From: Cohnella nanjingensis
GTDB lineage: Bacteria; Bacillota; Bacilli; Paenibacillales; Paenibacillaceae
DNA length: 64,000 bases
Direction of reading: 5' to 3'
Assembly (NCBI RefSeq): GCF_014212125.1
Contig: NZ_JACJVP010000012.1
Span: 1 to 64,000, forward strand
In this document: one piece after another, positions 24,217 to 33,576 of the stretch
Position numbering within the stretch: the stretch's first letter is position 1
Layout: each line of letters starts with the position of its first letter
Translations under genes and position numbers: made by a program
Notes under the pieces: model-generated
Database searches by the model: none
The model's input: only the letters and a program-made list of their open reading frames with translations
Told to the model about the DNA's origin: nothing

Positions 24217-24302
24217 GTAATTTTGCGGAGATTCGGACCGGGGCAGTCATTTTTTTTCATCCTGACGGCGACGTGATCGCTCGAACAGCTCCTTTAAACG
24301 CT

Positions 24303-24557
24303 GTAACGATACTTTTTATCGTTGCAGAGGATGAAGCCGCTTCGGTCGCCGGTGTAACGATACTTTTTATCGTTGCAGGGGATGAAGCAGCTTCGGTCGC
24401 CGCTGTAACGATACTTTTTATCGTTGCAGGGGATGAAGCCGCTTCGGTCGCCGCTGTAACGATACTTTTTGTCGTTGCAGGGGATGAAGCCGCTTCGGTC
24501 GCCGGTGTAACGATACTTTTTATCGTTGCTGGGAGTGCAGATCCTCCGCTTGCCCAA
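24303..24557. repeat. Five tandem 51-bp repeats, each with a 7-bp hairpin
   Basis: Units start at 24303, 24354, 24405, 24456 and 24507 with an exact 51-bp period; the last one decays in its second half. Each unit opens with AACGATA-CTTTT-TATCGTT, a perfect 7-bp stem; in unit four an A-to-G change still allows a G-T pair. Frames are open on both strands (plus: 17-residue VTILFIVAGDEAASVAA; minus: GFIPCNDKKYRYSGDRS), but no ribosome site or start supports translation. It lies between the terminator of PBP copy 1 and the start of copy 2. From 24558 to 24836 nothing else stands out. Confidence 0.92.
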
Positions 24558-24836
24558 CGGCCGATCCCGTTCCTTTCATGCGGAGTAGCGTGTCGGAAAC
24601 GTACAAGGTAATTTTTAACTATTTGCTAAACCTGGGCGATGTATCGTTCGTCTAATCATTGACGTTATGGCTAAACCCCGAGGTAAGGACCGCGTACGCG
24701 CCATAGACTCGCCCGTACGGGCTGTCAGTCGGTTTGCAGAAACGAAATCTTTCTCTTCCGGCAGTCGCGGTCCCGCACTAGCGAATGCTAGATTATGATA
24801 AAATAAAATCATTGGTTAATCTTGGGAGGAAACGCG

Positions 24837-26891
24837 ATGAGCGGCACGAAGACGGAGCAAGCCAGGAAAAAGGAAATTCGCAAACGGATTCATTTCAGCT
24901 TTCGGCTGAACGTATTTTTCATGCTCACGTTCGCGTTGTTCTCGCTGCTGATCGTCCGTCTTGCCTACCTGCAGTTCGTAGAGGGACCCAGCCTCCAGGC
25001 GCGCAAGGACAGGCTCACGACCGCGGGCGTCTCCATTCCCCCGATCCGCGGCAATATATACGACTCGAAGGGGCAAGCCATCGCCTACTCCGTCTCGACC
25101 CAATCGCTCTACTACACATTGAAGTCCGGGACGAAGGAAGAGGATGGTAGAGACATGGCCAAACGGCTCGTCGCCGTGTTCGACAAGTACGGGGTCCAGG
25201 TCAAGGAGAAGCTGACGGCGGACGAAGTGTTCCAGGCGATGGATTTTGACGGGAGGGTGCACTGGCCATACCAGCAGCGCCGTCTGAAGACGGGACTGAC
25301 CGATGATGAGATCGCCTATCTCAGCGAGCATCGGGACGAGTTCCCGGGCATCGAGGTCGTCGAGGAGAGCATCCGCCAGTACAGTCCGGATCGCGTCGCC
25401 GTCCAGTTGGTCGGCTATATGAACAAGATGAAGGGCGCGAAGGAGAATCTCGATTTCTACAAGAAGATCAACGAAAACCAGGACGATCCCGGACTCAAAT
25501 ACCTGGACACGGAGGAAGTCGGTTACGACGGCATCGAACTCATGTTGCAGAACGAGCTGCGCGGCCGCAACGGCTACAAGTCCTACCAGGTCAACCGGGA
25601 CAGCCGCATCGTCGGGAATGAGAAGCTCACCAAGCCCGTGAAGGGCGACAACGTCTATCTGACGATCAATCGCAAGGTGCAGTTGACGGCGCAGCAGGCG
25701 ATCCTGCAGCAGATCGAGACGACGCGCAATTCATCGGCGAGGACGTTGAAGGACGCCCAGCCGACGACGGGCTACGCGGTCGCGATGGAGGTCGACACCG
25801 GCAAAGTCGTGGCCATGGCCAGCATGCCGGACTACGACAGCAATATCTGGCAGGGCGGCATCAAGACGAACGAGGAATATCAGGCGATCTCTCCGTTCAT
25901 CGGCAACGGCGCGATCCGCGAGGTCTTCCCTCCTTACACGGACCCAAAAGAACGCGCGCAGCATCCGACCTCGCTCGTGCCGCTCGGCTCCACGCAGAAG
26001 CCGCTCACGATCTTGACCGGCTTGGCCGAAGGGCTGATCACGCCGAACTCGCATTGGTCCGATCCGGGGTACTTCCCGTTCGGGGCCAAGGGTCACGAGA
26101 CGGAGGTCCAGAATGCAAGCCGTGCGGCTAACGGAGATCTCACGCCGATGCTGGCGATCGCCAAGTCGTCGAACGCATTCATGGCGGCAAACGTCGGCAA
26201 CAAGCTGTTCATGCGCGACCGGAAGAAGGGCGTAGATATCTGGGACAGCTACATGAAACAGTTCGGGCTCGGCGTGAAGACGGATAGCGGTCTGCCTAAA
26301 GAATCGGCCGGCATCGTGGAGTACTTCAAGGAGGCGGAGAGCGGAAGCGCGCAATCCGCGCTGATCTACGCCTCGTTCGGACAGCAGGGCAAGTATACGA
26401 CGCTTCAGCTGGCCCAGTACGCCGCTACGCTGGCCTCCCGGGGCAAGCGGATGAAGCCGCAGCTCGTCGATCATCTCACGGATACCGACGGGAATGCCGT
26501 ATCCTCTTACAAGCCCGAGGTGCTGAACACCGTCAAGCTGCCAAGCGCCTACTGGAACGTGATCGAAGAGGGGATGGATCGCGTCGGCGTGCAAGGTTTC
26601 GAAGGCGTGAACTACACGTTCCGGCGCAAGACGGGCACCTCCCAGCAGCAGGGCGTAGGCAAGCGCAAGTTCGTCGAGAACGCGGTGTTCATCGCGTACG
26701 CGCCCGCCGACAAGCCGAAGTTGGCGGTCGCGGTTGTCGTCCCGGACGGCGGCTACGGCGGCTGGGGCGCGGCGCCGATCGCCCGCCAGATCTTCGACGC
26801 CTACGACGCGGAAGTCGGACTAACGAGCGCGGGGCCGCGCGCGCCCGCGACGCCGGCGGATACGCAGCAGGCTGCGCAGAACGGGCAGTAG
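24837..26891 (+). CDS. Class B penicillin-binding protein (PbpA/PbpH type), copy 2
   Basis: A 684-aa transpeptidase, clearly paralogous to the product at 21909-23915 along the whole length. Membrane helix about residues 24-45, the IPPIRGNIYDSKGQAIAYS region, then STQK with catalytic Ser385, SSN in KSSNAFM and KTGT in RKTGTSQQ. Both copies keep all three active-site motifs, so both should be active. The C-terminus is longer by an Ala/Pro/Gln-rich tail. The ATG at 24837 follows GGGAGGAAA. B. subtilis keeps a redundant PbpA/PbpH pair, but at separate loci. Confidence 0.93.
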   Translation: MSGTKTEQARKKEIRKRIHFSFRLNVFFMLTFALFSLLIVRLAYLQFVEGPSLQARKDRLTTAGVSIPPIRGNIYDSKGQAIAYSVSTQSLYYTLKSGTKEEDGRDMAKRLVAVFDKYGVQVKEKLTADEVFQAMDFDGRVHWPYQQRRLKTGLTDDEIAYLSEHRDEFPGIEVVEESIRQYSPDRVAVQLVGYMNKMKGAKENLDFYKKINENQDDPGLKYLDTEEVGYDGIELMLQNELRGRNGYKSYQVNRDSRIVGNEKLTKPVKGDNVYLTINRKVQLTAQQAILQQIETTRNSSARTLKDAQPTTGYAVAMEVDTGKVVAMASMPDYDSNIWQGGIKTNEEYQAISPFIGNGAIREVFPPYTDPKERAQHPTSLVPLGSTQKPLTILTGLAEGLITPNSHWSDPGYFPFGAKGHETEVQNASRAANGDLTPMLAIAKSSNAFMAANVGNKLFMRDRKKGVDIWDSYMKQFGLGVKTDSGLPKESAGIVEYFKEAESGSAQSALIYASFGQQGKYTTLQLAQYAATLASRGKRMKPQLVDHLTDTDGNAVSSYKPEVLNTVKLPSAYWNVIEEGMDRVGVQGFEGVNYTFRRKTGTSQQQGVGKRKFVENAVFIAYAPADKPKLAVAVVVPDGGYGGWGAAPIARQIFDAYDAEVGLTSAGPRAPATPADTQQAAQNGQ

Positions 26892-26984
26892 TCGGCGGCC
26901 CAAATCGTCCTCGAAGCGGAATTATGGTAGAATGGCAAGGTAGCATTCAAGGTTAGCGAACGGCATAAGGAGTGAACGACTGTA

Positions 26985-27728
26985 GTGGGAAAATACCGAC
27001 TGCTTGCGCTCGATCTGGACGGGACGCTGCTGAACGACCGGCAAGAGATCAGTCCCGCCAATCTGGAGTGGGTACGCCGAGCCTCGGAAGCGGGCGTGAC
27101 GGTGTGCGTATCGACCGGGCGGGGGTTCCCGAGCGCGCTGCCGATCGCGGAACAGATGGCGCTCTCGACGCCGATGATCACCGTCAACGGAGGAGAGATC
27201 TGGCGCAAGCCGCACGAGCTGCACCGGCGGACGCTGCTGGAAGCGGAGAAGGTCATGAAGCTGCACATGCTGGCGGAGCGGTATCCGGAGATGTGGTTCT
27301 GGGCGTATTCGACTCAAGATATCTACAACAAGGAGAAGTGGGTCGGCGACACGTACGCGCACGATTGGCTGAAGTTCGGCTATTACACGGAAGACAGGGA
27401 AGCGCTGGCCGAGGTTCTGTCGGAGATCAGCGTGTGGGAAGGCCTCGAGCTTAGTAACTCGTCGCCGTTCAATATCGAGATCAACCCGATTGGCGTCTCT
27501 AAGGCGACGGCCATCGCGGAAGTGTGCAAGATGATCGGCTGCGACCTGTCCGAGGCGGTCGCCGTCGGTGACAGCCTGAACGACTTGGCGGCGATCAAGG
27601 CCGTGGGCTTGGGCGTCGCGATGGGCAATGCCCAGGAGGCAGTCAAAGCGCAGGCCGACGCGATCACCGCCAGCAACCAGGAAGACGGCGTTGCGCTCGT
27701 CATTCAAAATTACGTGCTGAAGGCGTGA
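26985..27728 (+). CDS. Cof-type HAD phosphatase
   Basis: A 247-aa cytosolic haloacid dehalogenase-fold phosphatase. Motif I DLDGTLL is near residues 9-15, motif II S-T-G-R follows at about 42-45, and motif IV GDSLND is near residue 190 before the C-terminal AMGNAQEAVK. Large C2B cap as in the Cof subfamily, which usually dephosphorylates sugar phosphates or pyridoxal phosphate; the substrate cannot be told. GTG start at 26985 behind AAGGAGTG. The DUF456 gene follows 4 bp later. Confidence 0.9.
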   Translation: MGKYRLLALDLDGTLLNDRQEISPANLEWVRRASEAGVTVCVSTGRGFPSALPIAEQMALSTPMITVNGGEIWRKPHELHRRTLLEAEKVMKLHMLAERYPEMWFWAYSTQDIYNKEKWVGDTYAHDWLKFGYYTEDREALAEVLSEISVWEGLELSNSSPFNIEINPIGVSKATAIAEVCKMIGCDLSEAVAVGDSLNDLAAIKAVGLGVAMGNAQEAVKAQADAITASNQEDGVALVIQNYVLKA

Positions 27729-27732
27729 TCCG

Positions 27733-28212
27733 ATGGATATTCTCGGCTGGGTCCTCGTAGTGGCGTTGTTTGCCGTAGGAATGGCAGGATCGATCTATCC
27801 GATTCTGCCGGGGGCGCTCGCGATCTACGCGGCGTTTTTTGTATATGGGCTGTTTTTCTCGTTCGCGCCGTTCGGGTTCTGGTTCTGGACGATCCAGACG
27901 CTGATCATCGTCGTCCTGTTCGTGGCGGATTACGTCGTGAGCGCGTGGGGCGTCAAGCGATTCGGCGGGTCCAAGGCATCCGTGTGGGGCAGTACGATCG
28001 GCGTTATGGTCGGACCGTTCATCATTCCCGCCTTCGGCCTGATCGTCGGTCCGTTCGCGGGCGCGTTCCTCGGCGAGCTGCTCGCGGGCTCGTCGTTCAC
28101 CCAGGCGCTCAAGGTGGGGTGGGGGTCGCTCGTCGGCCTATTCACCAGCACCGTCGCGAAGATCATCTTCCAGTTGGCGATGATCGCGATCTTTATCATT
28201 TGGTTGTTATAA
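27733..28212 (+). CDS. DUF456 membrane protein (YqgC-like)
   Basis: A 159-aa polytopic membrane protein with about five helices and the Gly/Pro-rich DUF456 pattern GSIYPILPGALAIYAA and GPFIIPAFGLIVGPFAGAFLGEL. B. subtilis YqgC is the closest known namesake; function unknown. The gene lies 4 bp after the HAD phosphatase and 41 bp before the MurJ-like gene, so all three could be one transcript. Confidence 0.85.
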   Translation: MDILGWVLVVALFAVGMAGSIYPILPGALAIYAAFFVYGLFFSFAPFGFWFWTIQTLIIVVLFVADYVVSAWGVKRFGGSKASVWGSTIGVMVGPFIIPAFGLIVGPFAGAFLGELLAGSSFTQALKVGWGSLVGLFTSTVAKIIFQLAMIAIFIIWLL

Positions 28213-28253
28213 GAGCCCGGCATGCCCGCGCGCGTGCCGGAACGATAGGATGA

Positions 28254-29930
28254 ATGGACAGTATGGTCAAGAAGGATTCATTGATAAAAGGGACGCTGAT
28301 CCTGACCGCCGCCGCCCTCGTGGCGCGCGTGCTCGGCGTATTCCAGCGGGTGCCGCTGGAATACGCGATGAACGATATCGGAAAAAATGCGTTCGGTCTG
28401 GCTAACAATGTGTACTTGCTGCTGCTCGTTTTCGCTACGGCAGGTATCCCAAGCGCGATTAGCAAGATGGTGTCGGAACGGCTGGAGCTTGGACGGGAAG
28501 CGGAAGTGAAGCGCATCTACCGAGCGGCCATCGGATTCGGAATCTTTGCCGGTGTGGTCATGACCTCGGCGCTTCTTCTCTTGGCGCCCTTGTATGCGCG
28601 CTTGTCCGATGTGCCTGACGCGACGCTCGCCATCCGGGCGATTGCGCCTTCGCTGCTGCTCTTCCCCGTCATCGCGATGATGCGCGGGTATTTCCAAGGC
28701 CGCCAATTCATGACGGCGGGCGGCGTCTCCCAGATCGTCGAGCAGATCGCCCGCGTCGCGACGGCCGTCGCGCTCGTGTTCGCGCTGCAGAGCTGGGGTT
28801 ACGACAACAAGACGATGGCCGCCGGCGGCGCGTTCGGCAGCGTTCTGGGCAGCCTCGCCGCGTTCGCGGTCATGCTTTGGTATGCCTATAAGTTAAGGGA
28901 AAGCGATCGTCATCGCCCGGCTCCCACTATGGCGCCCGAGAGCACGACGTCCCGAAGCGGCGCGCAGGGAAGCCCGCCGGTATTGTCGCGTACCCGGGAG
29001 ATCTATGCGGCCATTTTCCGGACATCGATTCCGATTCTGCTGACGGCGATGACGGTTCAGCTCATCTACTTCATTGATCAGACGACGCTGAAGCCTTTAT
29101 CGGCCTGGCGGTTCGCGCACGACACGGCTGAAGGCTGGTTGGCCGTTCTCGTCACCAACGCCCAATCGATCGCGGGTATCCCACCCGTGCTCGCTATCGC
29201 GCTTAGCACCTCGCTGCTGCCGGTCATCGCCGCCGCCTTCGCGTCGGGCGACACGGAGCGCCTCCGCCGCCAGACGACGCTGGCGCTGCGGATCGCGATC
29301 TTCTCCGGCATGCCGGTCGTCCTCGTCATGGCGGTCGGAGCCTACCCGGTGAACGGCCTGCTCTTCAGCGCGCCCAAGGGCAGCGCGATCGTGGGCATGC
29401 TGGCGGCCGGAACGATCTTCCAGATCACGATGATGACGTCGAACTCGATCCTGTACGGACTGAGCCGGCAGCGGCTGGCCATGACGCACACGCTGACGGG
29501 CATCGCGATCAAGCTCGTCCTGACTTTTGCGTTGACGCCTTTCTTCGGCGTGTACGGCTTGGTGGCCGCTACGTCGGTCTGCTTCATCTTCGTTACGGTC
29601 TGGAACATGATGACGATCCGTTCTCTGACCGGCGTTCAGGCGCTGGGCAACCGGTGGACGGGCTTCGCGTCCGCGGTCGCGCTGCTCGTCACGGTCGGCT
29701 CGGCGATCTCTTACTTCGGCATCCAGCTGTTCGAGCCGCTCGGCGGGAAATGGCCGTATCTGTTCACGACCGGCATCCTGGGTCTCTTCCTGTTCGCCTG
29801 CTACCCGCTGCTGCTCGTCGTCTTCGGCGTTCTGCGCGCCGAAGACCTGGAGAGCTACCCGGCGCGCATCCGGCGGGTGCTGCGTCCGTTCCTCCGCTTC
29901 AGTCGCGCCAGGGCGCGAAGCGCGGGTTAA
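28254..29930 (+). CDS. MurJ/YtgP-like lipid II flippase (MOP superfamily)
   Basis: A 558-aa membrane protein with about 14 helices. The N-terminus (SLIKGTLILTAAALVARVLGVFQRVPLEYAMNDIGKNAFGLANN) and the GYFQGRQFMT region are typical of the Firmicute YtgP/SpoVB group that moves lipid-linked wall precursors. Length and features fit YtgP (MurJ of B. subtilis) slightly better than SpoVB, but SpoVB-like function cannot be excluded. A second possible ATG at 28263 is equally good. The last 4 bp overlap the stop of the convergent yppC-like gene. Confidence 0.85.
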   Translation: MDSMVKKDSLIKGTLILTAAALVARVLGVFQRVPLEYAMNDIGKNAFGLANNVYLLLLVFATAGIPSAISKMVSERLELGREAEVKRIYRAAIGFGIFAGVVMTSALLLLAPLYARLSDVPDATLAIRAIAPSLLLFPVIAMMRGYFQGRQFMTAGGVSQIVEQIARVATAVALVFALQSWGYDNKTMAAGGAFGSVLGSLAAFAVMLWYAYKLRESDRHRPAPTMAPESTTSRSGAQGSPPVLSRTREIYAAIFRTSIPILLTAMTVQLIYFIDQTTLKPLSAWRFAHDTAEGWLAVLVTNAQSIAGIPPVLAIALSTSLLPVIAAAFASGDTERLRRQTTLALRIAIFSGMPVVLVMAVGAYPVNGLLFSAPKGSAIVGMLAAGTIFQITMMTSNSILYGLSRQRLAMTHTLTGIAIKLVLTFALTPFFGVYGLVAATSVCFIFVTVWNMMTIRSLTGVQALGNRWTGFASAVALLVTVGSAISYFGIQLFEPLGGKWPYLFTTGILGLFLFACYPLLLVVFGVLRAEDLESYPARIRRVLRPFLRFSRARARSAG

Positions 29931-31255
29931 TCGAAGTTCGCTCGTCCCCCATCGGGGAGCAGGGCGAGCTTCGCCATGACGGCGGCTTGCATCTTGCGCT
30001 GCCCGAAGTCGTGCTCCCGCGTCATATCGATGACGAGGGGCGGGCGCAGCCCGTACAGATCACGCAGGCTGGAGAGATCGGCGAACCAATCGCCTGGCGA
30101 TACCGGGCGCTGCGGCCGGTCTCCCCAAGCATCGGCGAGCGTGGGACTTCGCCATTGCCCAAGCGCCCCCCAACCGGCGGCGCGGTCAGATTCTACTGGC
30201 CGCCCGCCGGTTGTTTGCGTCTCGGAGGCGAATCGCCCGGGCCAGTAATCCGAGCGGGAGCCGGTATGCGGGACGGCCTTGGCGAAGGCCAGCGCGCCTT
30301 CATGCACTTTGGGGTAGGCGTACAGCATGGCATACAGGCTCTTGCCGAACGCGATCCGCTCCCGGAGCTCGTCGAACTTCTCCAGCACTCGGCCGGCCAG
30401 CCGCAGGTTCGCACGCTCGTGCGGATCAGACTCCTCGGACGGCGGCGTCGCCAACGGGAACACCACCTGATTGAGCTGCAGCCATCGTTGGCTAAGGAAG
30501 ACGAGAGATGCCAGTACAGTGGACCTATACGCAGGATCTTGAACGATCCGGCGTTCGATCACGTGCTGCTCGTTGACGATGAGCGCGACCGTGAGCAGGG
30601 GGGAGTCCCGCTCGATCCAGAACCGCTCCCAGAACGGCGTCATGAACGCCGATACCCCGAAGGCGGGAAGCAGTTCGAACCGGCTCTTGCCGCTTCGCCG
30701 GCTCTCCGCGTACAGCATGAGCTGCGGATACGCGTCTCGGAAGATGAGCGCGTTGCACGATTCGAGCATTTCGAAGATCGTTGCGGCGGCATCGGGCTCG
30801 AGCAGCTTCGGCAGCCATTGCCCCTTTAGATCCGTCATGCTCCATCCTCCGTTCCGGGAGACCAGATGCGCGAGCAGCGCCCAGTGCAGCTCCGGATAGG
30901 TTTCATATATCGCCCAATAGGCCGCCGTTCGCGTCACGTTGTTGCGGTTCAGCCGATCGGTCTCTTCGCGGATGCGGCGGACGAGCTCGGCGTTCGTCCC
31001 GTCCCAATCCGACGAGGCGCCTCTCATGCCGCGCTGCAGCAGCGCGCGCAGTTCCGTCTCCGCCCAATCCGCCGTTTCCCGGCGAATCCGCAGCTCCCCA
31101 CGGGGGGAAGCCAGCTGCAGCGAGTCCCACAACCCGCCTGCTTTGGCGGCGATGCCGTCAGCGAAACGCCGCGACAGGTCCGCCCAGCCGGCGGCGCCCG
31201 GACGCCGTTCGCGCGGGCGAGACGTGTCGTTATTGCTCGATGGTTCGCGAGTCAT
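29927..31255 (-). CDS. DUF2515 protein (YppC-like)
   Basis: A 442-aa mostly helical soluble protein. The conserved DUF2515 segment NRNNVTRTAAYWAIYETYPELHWALLAHLVSRNGGWSMTDLKG is at about residues 102-145 and the core extends to about 330. The first 35 residues are charged and disordered. Function is unknown in the family. ATG at 31255; it is divergent from the lipoprotein gene at 31396. Confidence 0.8.
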   Translation of the reverse strand: MTREPSSNNDTSRPRERRPGAAGWADLSRRFADGIAAKAGGLWDSLQLASPRGELRIRRETADWAETELRALLQRGMRGASSDWDGTNAELVRRIREETDRLNRNNVTRTAAYWAIYETYPELHWALLAHLVSRNGGWSMTDLKGQWLPKLLEPDAAATIFEMLESCNALIFRDAYPQLMLYAESRRSGKSRFELLPAFGVSAFMTPFWERFWIERDSPLLTVALIVNEQHVIERRIVQDPAYRSTVLASLVFLSQRWLQLNQVVFPLATPPSEESDPHERANLRLAGRVLEKFDELRERIAFGKSLYAMLYAYPKVHEGALAFAKAVPHTGSRSDYWPGRFASETQTTGGRPVESDRAAGWGALGQWRSPTLADAWGDRPQRPVSPGDWFADLSSLRDLYGLRPPLVIDMTREHDFGQRKMQAAVMAKLALLPDGGRANFD

Positions 31256-31395
31256 GGCGGGTCCTCCTTTTTATGTGCCGAACAGTATCCTATGGGCAGG
31301 ATTTCCTAATAGGGCGTCGAATTATCCTTTACTCCACGGAAAGGGCATTGCCCCGTTAGGGAGAGAGAGCAGGACAAGAAGAAAGGGGAAGCGGA

Positions 31396-32946
31396 ATGAA
31401 GAAGAAACGCATGCGGCGCATCGGAGGCGTCATCGCTGCGCTGCTGCTGACCGTGCTGGTCGGCTGCCAGGCCGTCGGGGGACTCAACCTGAACGACATG
31501 ATCGTGAATCAGCTGGACGTGAAGTCGTCGGAAGGGCGAGGCACGATCGAAGTGGCCTTCGATTGGGACGACGAGGGACTCGCCGCGGCGGGCGAGGAAG
31601 CGAAGCAGAAAATCGAGTGGTTCCGCAAGATCACCTTGCAGATCGACGAGATGAAGTCCGATGAGCAAAAAGGCATCTATTTGAACGGCGCGATCAGCTT
31701 CGGCAAGGGCAGCATCCCGTTCGTCCTGCAAGCCGACAAGGAGAAGATGCTGCTCCGGGTGAGCGGAGCGGAGCGTCCGCTCGTGTTGGATATGGCCGCG
31801 ACAGGCGGGCAGATTCCAGGCCTCGGCGATCTAGGGTTCGGAGACGCGGGCAAAGAACAGGCGATGCAAGAGGCGGTCAAGCAGCTGGTGCGCCAAGCCG
31901 CCTCGTATCTCGTCGGGCATCTGCCGAACCCGCCGGTCGTCCAGGTCGAGGCTGCCTCGCAGCCGATCAACGGCGTCCAGACGGAGCTGACCAAGGTTCA
32001 CGCGGAATTGAACGGCAAGGAGCTGGGCGAGCTGGTTCCGGCCTTCCTGGGATCGCTGTCGCAAGACGAGGAAGGCTTGCGGGGGCTGGTTCAAACGGTC
32101 GTGCAGTGGGTAAAGGACCTGCCGCCGGACGTGAAGCTGGCGCTCGGCATGACCGACGACGCGCTCCCTACGGAAGCGGACATCGACGAGGGCGTGCAGG
32201 GGCTGCTCGGCTTCCTGAAGGAGGCGCGCGATGAAGTGGACCAGGCCAAGCAGGATCCGTCCTGGACCACCGCGTTCGATGACGGAATTTCCCTGAAGAC
32301 GGACCTGTACGTGGACAAGTCGCTGCACGTCCGCAAGTCCGATACTGAGCTCCAGGTCGCGCCGGCCGCATTCGCCGAGAGCGGAATTCCGCTGAAGGGC
32401 ATTACGATTCGGAGCAGCCAAGAGAGCTGGAACGTGAATGGGGAAGTGGCCCTCGGTCCGGTTCAGGTCCCGGCCGACGCGATCACGGTCGAACAGCTCG
32501 CGGCGATGAAGCCGTACCAGTTGGTGAAGCAATTCAGCGTCAACTCCGTCGTCTACGGTTTGTTGAAGAACGACCTGAAGATCGACGATCAGTCGTTCAC
32601 GCTCAGCGACGAATGGGGCGTTCCGTTCGCGACCGACGAGGACGGCGGCGTCTACGTCCCGCTGCGGGAGACGCTGCATCAGATGGACATCTCGCTCTCG
32701 TATGATCCGGTGAGCAAGAAGCTGCGATTCTACGACGAGCCGACGATGCAGGACGCGACGCTAAAGGTCGGTTCGGCGAACGTCACGGTTAACGGAACCG
32801 ATCGGGCTTGGACGTATCCGCTCGTCTCGTTGGACGGCGTCGTCTATGCGTACGCGGACGATCTGCTGGGATTGCTGCACGCGGAGTATAAGCTGCAAGA
32901 AGGCGTATACGGCGAGCAGGAACTGCTGATTACGCGGGACCTGTAG
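31396..32946 (+). CDS. Lipoprotein with a C-terminal copper-amine-oxidase-N-like domain
   Basis: A 516-aa exported lipoprotein: basic N-terminus, hydrophobic stretch and lipobox LVGC with Cys24 as the lipidation site. The C-terminal ~120 residues (GGVYVPLRETLHQMDISLSYDPVSKKLRFY) carry the pattern of the copper amine oxidase N-terminal-like domain that Paenibacillaceae use widely in surface proteins; it does not imply oxidase activity. The middle (30-380) is a beta-rich region of no recognised family. The ATG at 31396 follows AAAGGGGAAG. Confidence 0.8.
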   Translation: MKKKRMRRIGGVIAALLLTVLVGCQAVGGLNLNDMIVNQLDVKSSEGRGTIEVAFDWDDEGLAAAGEEAKQKIEWFRKITLQIDEMKSDEQKGIYLNGAISFGKGSIPFVLQADKEKMLLRVSGAERPLVLDMAATGGQIPGLGDLGFGDAGKEQAMQEAVKQLVRQAASYLVGHLPNPPVVQVEAASQPINGVQTELTKVHAELNGKELGELVPAFLGSLSQDEEGLRGLVQTVVQWVKDLPPDVKLALGMTDDALPTEADIDEGVQGLLGFLKEARDEVDQAKQDPSWTTAFDDGISLKTDLYVDKSLHVRKSDTELQVAPAAFAESGIPLKGITIRSSQESWNVNGEVALGPVQVPADAITVEQLAAMKPYQLVKQFSVNSVVYGLLKNDLKIDDQSFTLSDEWGVPFATDEDGGVYVPLRETLHQMDISLSYDPVSKKLRFYDEPTMQDATLKVGSANVTVNGTDRAWTYPLVSLDGVVYAYADDLLGLLHAEYKLQEGVYGEQELLITRDL

Positions 32947-32953
32947 GCGCCCC

Positions 32954-32982
32954 TTGTGCGCCCCGGCGCGGAGGCGTATAAT
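32954..32982 (+). promoter_or_regulatory. Sigma-A promoter of the thioredoxin-like gene
   Basis: TTGTGC (32954-32959), 17 bp, TATAAT (32977-32982). Confidence 0.75.
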
Positions 32983-33052
32983 GACCGAAAAGCAATTCGG
33001 GATACGCAGCCGGCATGCCGAAGCCGCGTGGCCCGCGAGGAGGGACCAACGC

Positions 33053-33403
33053 ATGGAGAAGATTCATGACGAAGCCGCATTCCGGGAGCGCGTAGGCGGA
33101 AGCGGCTTGACGATCGCGGTATTCAAGGCGGTGTGGTGCAAGGACTGCCACTTTATCGATCCGTTCATGCCCGACGTGGAGGCGGCTTATGCCGATCGCC
33201 TCTCCTTGATCGAGATCGATCGCGACGAGCTGCCGGACCTGTGCAGCGAACTGAACATTCTGGGCATCCCGAGCTTTATCGCGTTCCGCGAAGGCCGCGA
33301 GCTTGTCCGGTTCGTCAGCAAGCTGCGCAAGACGCGCGACGAGATCGAGCAATTTCTCGACCGCGCGGTCGAAGTGTCCAAAGCCATCTCGCCGACGGCA
33401 TAA
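33053..33403 (+). CDS. Thioredoxin-like protein (YtpP-like)
   Basis: A 116-aa thioredoxin-fold protein with the redox motif WCKDC in place of the classical WCGPC, plus the conserved cis-Pro region LGIPSFIAF. It lacks a signal peptide, so it acts in the cytosol as a disulfide reductase or chaperone. B. subtilis YtpP is the nearest named relative. The ATG at 33053 follows GAGGAGGGA; an upstream in-frame extension lies over its promoter and is not translated. Confidence 0.88.
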   Translation: MEKIHDEAAFRERVGGSGLTIAVFKAVWCKDCHFIDPFMPDVEAAYADRLSLIEIDRDELPDLCSELNILGIPSFIAFREGRELVRFVSKLRKTRDEIEQFLDRAVEVSKAISPTA

Positions 33404-33451
33404 GGCAGCGCTGCCTGAACGCTGGAACACGAGGTCAGGAGACCGGTGACA

Positions 33452-33532
33452 GGGGATTTCGGAACGAAACCGCGGATCTCGGAACATAGTCGGGAACTCG
33501 GAACGGAAACACGGGATTTCGGTACAACAGAA
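33452..33532. repeat. Four degenerate ~20-bp repeats
   Basis: Variants of CGGGATTTCGGAACGAAAC at about 33452, 33473, 33491 and 33512, with spacing of 18-21 bp. They are followed by loosely related AACATCG-type words to 33570. The array sits in the 3' region of the thioredoxin-like gene before its terminator. Confidence 0.65.
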
Positions 33533-33576
33533 CAACGTAACATCGGAACATCGTAACAATAGAACATCGTCAAAGG

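Noticed and set aside
23980..24276. 98-codon frame over the 30-bp repeats as a repeat protein
   Set aside because: No ribosome site, lies in the 3' untranslated region of the PBP gene, and the frame is open only because the repeat length is a multiple of three.
24294..24557. 87-codon minus-strand frame with 17-residue repeats (CNDKKYRYSGDRS)
   Set aside because: No start context; the conserved part of each unit is the DNA/RNA hairpin, so a coding role is not supported. Kept as a repeat.
24303..24557. CRISPR array
   Set aside because: Units are directly adjacent without variable spacers, and there are no cas genes.
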